A stretch of DNA of 64,000 nucleotides from Onchidella celtica (lineage: Eukaryota > Mollusca > Gastropoda > Systellommatophora > Onchidiidae), in contig OZ007581.1 of NCBI GenBank assembly GCA_963931925.1, positions 20,451,947 through 20,515,946 of the forward strand. The letters run 5' to 3'. Position 1 is the stretch's first letter; each line of letters starts with the position of its first letter. The notes below the pieces were generated by a model. That model saw only the letters and a program-made list of their open reading frames with translations. It was not told the origin of the DNA and searched no databases. The translations under genes and the position numbers were made by a program. Shown piece after piece: positions 57,484 through 64,000 of the stretch.

Positions 57484-57900
57484 CTTGCCCCATCATTAAC
57501 TGCAAAAGCTTACTCTCAGACTTTGTTGCCATTTTATCCATGATCTCATGCATACTTAAAGTTCATGTTGACAATACCCAAGGCAGAATACTGAGACGGT
57601 TCATTCCTTCTTTCACTATGTCCACGCGAATAAACACGGTGAGCACTACTCACAGAGCTCTGTGGTACTAGTCTTTTTCGTTCACTAAATGACGGGTGTG
57701 GTGCGAATTGTTGCACTTTTGACATAGATGATACGCGCGCAAGTCGACGGACGGAATTCGGCGAATTGCCCCGTCTCGGTATCCTGTGTCTCGGATAATA
57801 CCAACAACGACGGCGTTTAAAACAAATCGTGCGCTTGAACTGTTCTCTTTGCTGATTATCTATGGGTGACTTCTTTGTCCCTTCACCGTCAATATTACGC
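57484..57900 (-). pseudogene. Receptor B, broken Ig exon
   Basis: Two blocks match the Ig1 exon of receptor A: about 57830-57895 (containing GAACTGTTCTCTTTGCTGAT) and about 57488-57585 (encoding KSESKLLQ near its end, as ASESKLLR in A). Between them sits an unrelated insertion of about 245 bp. Near the 3' part a 4-nt insertion (CATG) shifts the frame, and the second core cysteine position is changed. At the exon end the GT donor of A corresponds to GC (GGG|GCAAGT). The exon cannot encode an Ig domain. Confidence 0.65.
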
Positions 57901-58262
57901 ACCTTAATAATATTAAAATGATATATAATAGCCATTTCTTTCCACGCTTCATCTGAAAATAGTATTATCTAAATATGCGACTCTAACTGACTGATCTCAG
58001 ATAATCCTCATGTTTTAAAATAGCTACTGGAGCCATGTGGATTCTTTCCCCCAAACGCCTTAGCATGTTTCATGGCTGCACCACCGTCCTACATTCATGA
58101 AAGCTGATGCAGCACTAACGTCAGATTCCTTGGTGGGCCTGGTTGTCAAATGTGATGAGGCTTTCACTGGAGGCAACAAGTAATACATGTCTTATGAAAG
58201 AAATTGTTCCCTGGCACTTTTTGTTAGTTGTATTAATTTTAGAAAACTTCGTCCGCATTTAC

Positions 58263-58418
58263 CTCTTTCGACCACGTCAGTTGTGCAGACAGTTGTAGCG
58301 AAGTTTTCGTTTCCCATTGAAACTGTTCGAGTTTGATCGTCAAACATACATGTCTTGTGTTGTTTATCAGTAGTTGGTCGGCAAATTGTCTCATTCAACC
58401 AGTGGTTGTCTTGTGTGT
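58263..58418 (-). CDS. Receptor B, lectin-like domain, C-terminal half
   Basis: A 156-nt exon with acceptor ATATGTTACAG and donor AGAG|GTAAAT, phase 1 at both ends, open throughout. It encodes NHWLNETICRPTT, KTCMFDDQTRTVSMG and ATTVCTTD, clearly homologous to the 28888-29049 exon (RTLCRPTS, GACMLDAQTRKVSLG, ANIVCINVE). All three cysteines are kept. Its partner N-terminal half exon was not found between here and 60392. Confidence 0.65.
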
Positions 58419-58480
58419 CTGTAACATATCATACATGAAACACATACAAGAAAATATGTTCTGGAAATAAATATCAAAGG

Positions 58481-59022
58481 TAGTCCAGTCGAAGCAAGAT
58501 GATGGATAATCCCAGTCGAGGCAATATAAGGGGGTAGAGACCACACTCGTAAACAGATACCAAAGGCAGTCCAGTCGAGGCAAGAAGAGGGATAATCCCA
58601 GCCGAGGCAATACAAGGGGGTAGAGACCACACTCGTAAACAGATACCAAAGGCAGTCCAGTCGAGGCAAGATGATGGATAATCCCAGTCGAGGCAATACA
58701 AGGGGGTAGAGACCACACTCGTAAACAGATACCAAAGGCAGTCCAGTCGAGGCAAGATGATGGATAATCCCAGTCGAGGCAATACAAGGGGGTAGAGACC
58801 ACACTCGTAAACAGATACCAAAGGCAGTCCAGTCGAGGCCAGATGATGGATAATCCCAGTCGAGGCAATACAAGGGGGTAGAGACCACACTCGTAAACAG
58901 ATACCAAAGGCAGTCCAGTCGAGGCAAGATGATGGATAATCCCAGTCGAGGCAATACAAGGGGGTAGAGACCACACTCGTAAACAGATACCAAAGGTAGT
59001 CCAGTCGAGGCAAGAAGAGGGA
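58481..59022. repeat. 86-bp minisatellite, about 6.3 copies
   Basis: Units starting AGTCCAGTCGAGGCAAG occur at 58482, 58568, 58654, 58740, 58826, 58912 and 58998, with few differences; each unit carries CCAGTCGAGGCAA twice. The period is not a multiple of three and the minus strand has no stop in the unit, so long repetitive frames appear in all three minus frames. It lies in intron 1 of receptor B. Confidence 0.95.
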
Positions 59023-60391
59023 GGAGAGAAGAGGGACTACATTCATAAGTAGTTCTATATCAGGTAGGGCAGTCAAGGCAAGACAGTCATACTTGGCTTA
59101 CAAACTGTGAAGCTGCTAGTTATTTTACCTGCTGCACAGAAAACTGGATGAAATAACATACAATTATACCAACCAAGAAAACCTGTGGAAACGCGATTTA
59201 TGTCATAATTACCATCATATTACACTTGTAACTGTCCCGTTCTACGAAGGGTTCAATTAAATACAAAAGACAAAAGAGGGGGAAGCGGACGATTATGTAG
59301 GGTATGAAAGAATGTAAGACTTATTGTCAACAGCATACTATACGCCTGTGGGCTCCAGGACAAGTCGACTCAGCGTATTTGATCTAGTGCAGCCCCCCCC
59401 CCCCACCCCTCCCCCCCCAAGTCAAAAGATGGCGTCATAGACTCATGCGTTCGTGATGAAAAGGACCGAAGGCAAAATTCAAGGACACAAACAAACTCAA
59501 AAAAAGAAATATGTACATAAATAAATATTTCCCACCATTCCCAAGTCTCCAATTCCTGTTCGATAGGACGAGAAATCCCTTGGCCGATGAGCTGTGTTTG
59601 GGGGTGTGTTGCTGCCCCGCTCCTAAATTTGCTACATCCCGTACGGAAAAAAATCACGCCCCCGGCCCGGCCCTGGATAAATCTGTTTATTAGTTTCAGT
59701 TTTGGGTGATTATAATGTGTCTGCTTCACTTTGCCCGTTCCTTTAGTTTTATTTTGTTGTTGTTGCTTGTTTGTTTTTAGATAAGTCTCACTGCGCCCCC
59801 TTTGCGCTTTGGTGCCATCCGCACCCCGTCACTAGTCATGAAAATAACGGCAATAATTTGCGCATGGGTAATAATGAACACATCGCGCAGGAATTGATAA
59901 CGTCATGTGTTCGTCGAAGAGAAAGGATCGCGGGGGCGAAATATAAACAAACAACACTTCATCTCTACAGTTAAATTAACACTATGAAATTAAGATTTCG
60001 GTGAAAATTCCTCCCACACCCCACACTCAAGTCCCACCCCCCCCCCCCCCATTGATTTCCCACTATTGTGTTATTGTGTTATACTCACATTCGCCTGTTT
60101 TGTTGTTGTTGCTTTTCATCAGGTACATTATCAGCTGCTTTTTTTTTTTTGTATTATTATCCATCAAAATAACAAGAATGTGAAATCAGACAATCTTTTG
60201 CACTGAATATTAGAAATCTGGGACATTGTTCAGGATGAGGACTGATAACATTTTGATCTATTTTGATCCAAGCTGACATTACAACTATTGGATTGGATCA
60301 TTAACGGTTTCCGTACTTTCCTGAGCTTCCAAATTTCATACATTGTATAATAAATAAAAGTGTGATATTCGTGTAGTCTGAACTTTCTTAC

Positions 60392-60470
60392 CTGTTTTTG
60401 AATCCTTTATGCAAAAGAATAAAGTTAAAACAAATATCAGTAGAATTTTATCCTTGCAGGGCAATTCCAT
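60392..60470 (-). CDS. Receptor B, signal-peptide exon with start codon
   Basis: ATG at 60470, signal peptide MELPCKDKILLIFVLTLFF, then CIKDSKTG; donor ACAG|GTAAGA, phase 1. Length (79 nt), phase and the DSKTG ending match the receptor A exon at 35442-35520. It opens a minus-strand gene reaching at least 51241. Because the ectodomain exons are phase-1 symmetric, this exon could splice straight to 58418 or to the transmembrane exon and stay in frame. Confidence 0.72.
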
Positions 60471-60651
60471 GTTGTAATATGCAGTTTTCTTTCACTTACT
60501 GTGAAAACTAACATCACTCTACTCTGCTACTATTCTGCAATATTCTCTGGTCGTCTTGCTTCTTTCTGGCAGAATGACGGCTAAAATGCAGACATGTCTT
60601 CTCCAAACTCAGACCCCAAATCAAAAGATCAGACAACGGACGACCACAGAA

Positions 60652-60659
60652 TATTTATA
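60652..60659 (-). promoter_or_regulatory. TATA box candidate for receptor B
   Basis: Minus-strand TATAAATA lies about 185 nt upstream of the receptor B start codon, implying a 5' UTR of about 150 nt. It overlaps an uncharacterised open frame, so promoter status is tentative. Confidence 0.35.
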
Positions 60660-60959
60660 CGAGGGACAAATCGAAACCGACTTTCCTCTGTGGCTTCTCA
60701 GATCGCACATAACGAAAGTGCAACTCGAATAGGTTTCAGTTTCATTCAATATAGTCTCATGTGAGATGAAACGCTTGCGGAGAAGAGCATGTTCTAACTT
60801 GTTGTATCTTTGATTATACCAACTACACATGGTCTCTGGTTGTGTCAAACTTGTAACATTACAATTGGCAGCCCAAAATCCCTTGGCTGGGCACAGCAAT
60901 TCACCTCTGTCAGTAATTAGGTTGATGCTACTTCTATAAGAGGCCATGCGATTGCTTAG

Positions 60960-62113
60960 GTAGGGCTTGATGCACGATTATTGCCCTATGCGAACCATGC
61001 TCTGCTGTAAAACGAAATATCATAAAAACCACAGAAAAACTTTGTATCGTTTGGGTTTTATTTCTCACGCAGGGTTTTCCTACATACAACTTTTTTCTTT
61101 TTTGCCCAATTTTGACTCGGCTGTAAAGCCTGCGGCTACTCGACCGCACAACTTATCAACGCAACCCCATGCTCTTCACATCAACTACACCACCTATTAT
61201 TATTTTCATGATGGCATGTATAATTATCTCCATCTGCATGCTCATTTATGTCGCCACATGACTTAACTTCCTCACTATGTCGCAGTTCCACGGTTCCAGT
61301 CCCTTACTTATTTGTCTTTACAGTACTTTCAGTTTCGGAAAGCTCAATAAAGTTTGTGAATTTACGTTTGAGTTAAACGTCGTGTTGGCATGATGACGGC
61401 CAGCCTGCACCGTTCACGTTTTTGTTTATCTATTGGGAGGGGGGGGGGGGATTGATACTCAGGTTTTCATTAATTGAAATTTCACATATTTTGTGAAGTT
61501 CCGGGTAAAATTGTTTTATCTGTAAAGTTCCAATGTGTTTTGTAAAATTCTAGAAGGAATTTTGTCAATGTGTGAAGACAAAACCTTTTAAATCACCTTG
61601 TAGATTTCAGTCTTCATTAGACAGGACAAGACGTGCTGTGGGTCCACGTTAGAAATAATTCTTTTATGGATCCGCAAGCTTAGAGACTTTTCCGGGTAAG
61701 CGTGAAATCAACACATTCAGTTAAAACATGGTTTACTGATCCTTGACAACAGGATGTCACACATCCGTAAAAACAGAACTACGTGATGGTAAAAAAAAAA
61801 TCACAGGATCAACAGGACCGAACGGCCCAGGCATTGTCGAATATGGATCGCGAAAACGAAACAGAATTTCTATGAAACGGAAGACGACAGACTGTTCGTT
61901 ATTCGACACAGGTCACGGATCAGCGTGACTGTGGGATTATGTTATGTTCCCTCTACTTCATACTTGATAACTTTGTCTTATCTGCAGATTTTGGAGTGAT
62001 TACAGGCCAGGTAAGCTTCGTCGGTGTAAAGGTCGTTGGAACCGAGAAGGACACAACACAGGAAAAAAAAAAAACAAGTCAAAATAATATTTAAATAATA
62101 ACTATGTGAATTC

Positions 62114-62146
<33 letters not shown>

Positions 62147-63085
62147 TGACAAATAAACAGAAAGACAGAAAGAATGCGAGAGAGGAGATAGATAGAGAGC
62201 GTGACAGAGGCGGACAGACAGGCAGAAAACAACAGAAGACAGCGAACAACGACACACCACCACTGTTGTGTTTGGGACCTGTTGTTAGGAGACCAGTGGC
62301 CGGTTTCATGAAAAGTGCCCAGCCCATGGGACAGAAGTTGGTGCCTAAACGGTCTGGGCGAGCCCAACTGGGCGGATACTTGTTGTAACCCAAGGGCGCG
62401 TTTCATGAAATGTATCCACACTTGTGCCCAAGAGGGCGCTTGCTCAGCTGATTGTTACACACTTATTTTTAGAGACTGGCATCATGTGGCCAGTGTTGAG
62501 CTGCAGTGGAACTCTTCACGGCAACACAAAGTTAAAGGTTCTCGTAACTTTATGCCATGTAAACTAGGATAATCTAATGTAACTCGTTTTAAAAAACAAT
62601 AAATTAATCAGAAAGACTACACATTATGTTACATTTGTGAGAATTCGACTCGGGAAGTGCATGCGATTAGAATTCGTCAGTTGGTTAGGGGTTTTGCCGT
62701 GAAGAAACAAGCCTTGAGTAATCAATGAATAACACTGTGCGCTGGCTAAGTCTAGGCCGCGCGCCGTGGTTGGATGTAAAATTTGAACATTCCCCATTAA
62801 CCTAGATCAAAATGCTGACCTTCACTAAGCATTTGGTAGGAGAGGAAATGAAAGAAAGAGGTGTGTTCGTATGCACATGGATGATGATACAAGAAAATTG
62901 TAATTGTGTGGTGTGGGGAAAAAGCAGAATTGGATCGACCTATGACGAACGGAAAGGCGCTCGGTTGATTCGAGCGGACGATTAGATGAAGAAATAGGCG
63001 CACGTCGGCTCGGTAATGGGTGAAAAAAAAAAAATGTGTGAGGAACGAGCAAAGATCTTAAAATAGTATTAACCTAGATTCCCTA
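60960..63085. other. Intergenic, no gene recognised
   Basis: Contains a G11 run near 61437, a GA/GACA-rich stretch at 62114-62230, a pair of TTTCATGAAA palindromes near 62304 and 62400, and short frames with no recognised domain. Confidence 0.4.
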
Positions 63086-63093
63086 GTGACGTC
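63086..63093. promoter_or_regulatory. CRE-like site upstream of the THAP exon
   Basis: TGACGTCA palindrome followed by an overlapping CGTCAC, in GC-richer sequence about 150 bp upstream of the THAP coding segment. This fits the core consensus for CREB/ATF binding. Confidence 0.4.
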
Positions 63094-63239
63094 ACGTCAC
63101 CGTACCTCAACGCTTTCGGCCATTGAGGTCAGAAACAACTCTTCCGGTTAGCCTGGTTTACTTTTTCTGTAAAGGGAAGGAGAAGCACTGTGAAAGCGAA
63201 ACCAAAACATCTGATCACATCGTCAGCATTGTTTACGTT

Positions 63240-63298
63240 TGTGTCGTCCCCGGTTGTACACATCGTAGAAGCAAGGAAAAGGACCGATCTTTTCACAG
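63240..63298 (+). CDS. THAP zinc-finger protein, N-terminal exon (partial)
   Basis: The plus strand encodes CVVPGCTHRRSKEKDRSFHR and then a donor (CACAG|GTGAGAA). C-x4-C with VPGC, a basic stretch and D-x-SFHR is the standard opening of a THAP (C2CH) DNA-binding domain; the second half (AVWTC-type segment and C-x2-H) would be in a later exon, beyond or near the window end. The frame is open upstream but has no nearby ATG, so the start is missing, non-canonical or in an earlier exon (a CAG at 63224-63226 could be an acceptor). Such domains occur in both host regulators and P-element-like transposases. Confidence 0.6.
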
Positions 63299-63892
63299 GT
63301 GAGAACATTTTAAGAAGTTAACGAGCCACCCTTCCTCCAGCCTCATTCATTCCATGGTGGTCTCAATGGCAGTAATGCATTCTAACTCAGTCAGCTGATT
63401 TAGCATTCAGATTGAGTTCTAAAGAGAACCTAGATCTAGAGCTAGATCTAGTTTATGTACAGTAGTAGTTTGTGTAGATCTAGTCAAGTTGAAGTGACGT
63501 GTCGTAGACTAGACTAGTTAGGGGCCTATAGTAGTGTCGGTGTAGTGTAGTAGTAAGGTGTGTTGTATAGATCTCTATTCCAACAGTCTACAGTCTAGTC
63601 TCGATAATCCGAACACCTCCATCCCCAGCTACAACTTTCAGATTATCGAATTTTCGAACTGGACGATGACCCAATCATACACTTACTATGCAGGAGGGTA
63701 GACCTAGAATTTAGCGCCTATCCATACAATGTAGGCCTACTTGGCCAAAAAAAAAAAACACACACACACACAGATTTACTTTTATAAGACAAAAAAAAAA
63801 GAAAAAGATGGTTAAGTCTAATCTGGAGCGGGTAATTCTGGGACTGAACCCGGAAATTTATTCTCCCTCTCCTCTACATGTCTGTCTCCCCT

Positions 63893-63897
<5 letters not shown>

Positions 63898-63946
<49 letters not shown>

Positions 63947-63974
63947 CCTCCCTCTCTCTCTCTCTCTCTCTCTG
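63898..63974. repeat. CT microsatellite
   Basis: CT repeat with a CCCTCCCTCC interruption near 63941, followed by T8 and G-rich runs at the window end. Confidence 0.95.
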
Positions 63975-64000
63975 TCTTTTTTTTGGGGGGGGGAGGGGGG

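Noticed and set aside
58391-59076. Long minus-strand frames of repeated LVLPRLGLSII type sequence
   Set aside because: The 86-bp minisatellite has no stops in three frames; the same repeat gives three unrelated proteins, so none is credible.

Overview
This window looks like nuclear DNA of a heterobranch gastropod mollusc, probably a sea slug or sea hare. No sequence marker proves this. The evidence is AT-rich intron-containing DNA full of microsatellites, intron-less rhodopsin-class receptors of the kind described as chemosensory receptors in Aplysia and other sea slugs, and C-type-lectin/immunoglobulin receptor exons of a molluscan immune style. Nothing prokaryotic is present: no operons, no CRISPR array, and no convincing tRNA or rRNA gene.

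Layout. 1-15 kb (+ strand): two intact single-exon GPCRs (3035-4117 and 9031-10083) in otherwise gene-poor DNA, plus a short terminal-inverted-repeat element at 7.5 kb. 16.4-18.7 kb: a foldback element with a 42-bp satellite arm and a second repeat-rich block. 18.7-35.5 kb (- strand): receptor gene A, read from 35.5 kb downward. Its exons are a signal peptide, two halves of a probable C-type lectin-like domain, three Ig-like modules and a transmembrane segment. Every junction from the signal peptide to the last Ig exon is phase 1. The intron between Ig1 and Ig2 holds a complete, apparently very young LTR retrotransposon (20419-27053) of the Gmr1 type, a Ty3/gypsy element whose integrase lies before reverse transcriptase. 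Intron 1 of gene A holds at least three inverted-repeat elements.

35.7-41.5 kb: a palindromic repeat, a 5'-truncated RTE-like LINE (- strand), CT-rich satellite, and a frameshifted third GPCR (- strand) that resembles the first. 41.5-51.2 kb: no gene recognised. 51.2-60.5 kb (- strand): receptor gene B, a paralogue of A. It keeps a matching signal-peptide exon, one lectin-half exon and a good transmembrane exon, but its Ig exon is broken and the other lectin half was not found. It continues in consistent splice phase into a 2.1-kb exon encoding about 700 residues of predicted coiled coil, placed on the cytoplasmic side. A MITE with a clean 7-bp target duplication and an 86-bp minisatellite lie in its introns. 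63.2 kb (+ strand): the first coding exon of a THAP zinc-finger protein, downstream of a CRE-like site, running toward the window end.

How the parts relate. A and B are tandem same-strand paralogues of a surface-receptor family. Because most ectodomain exons are phase 1 at both ends, they can be lost, duplicated or skipped without breaking the frame. Ig2 and Ig3 of A (both exactly 318 nt) suggest duplication, and B shows loss. The GPCRs are a dispersed small cluster of one family. Exon boundaries were read by eye from splice consensus and phase and need transcript support.
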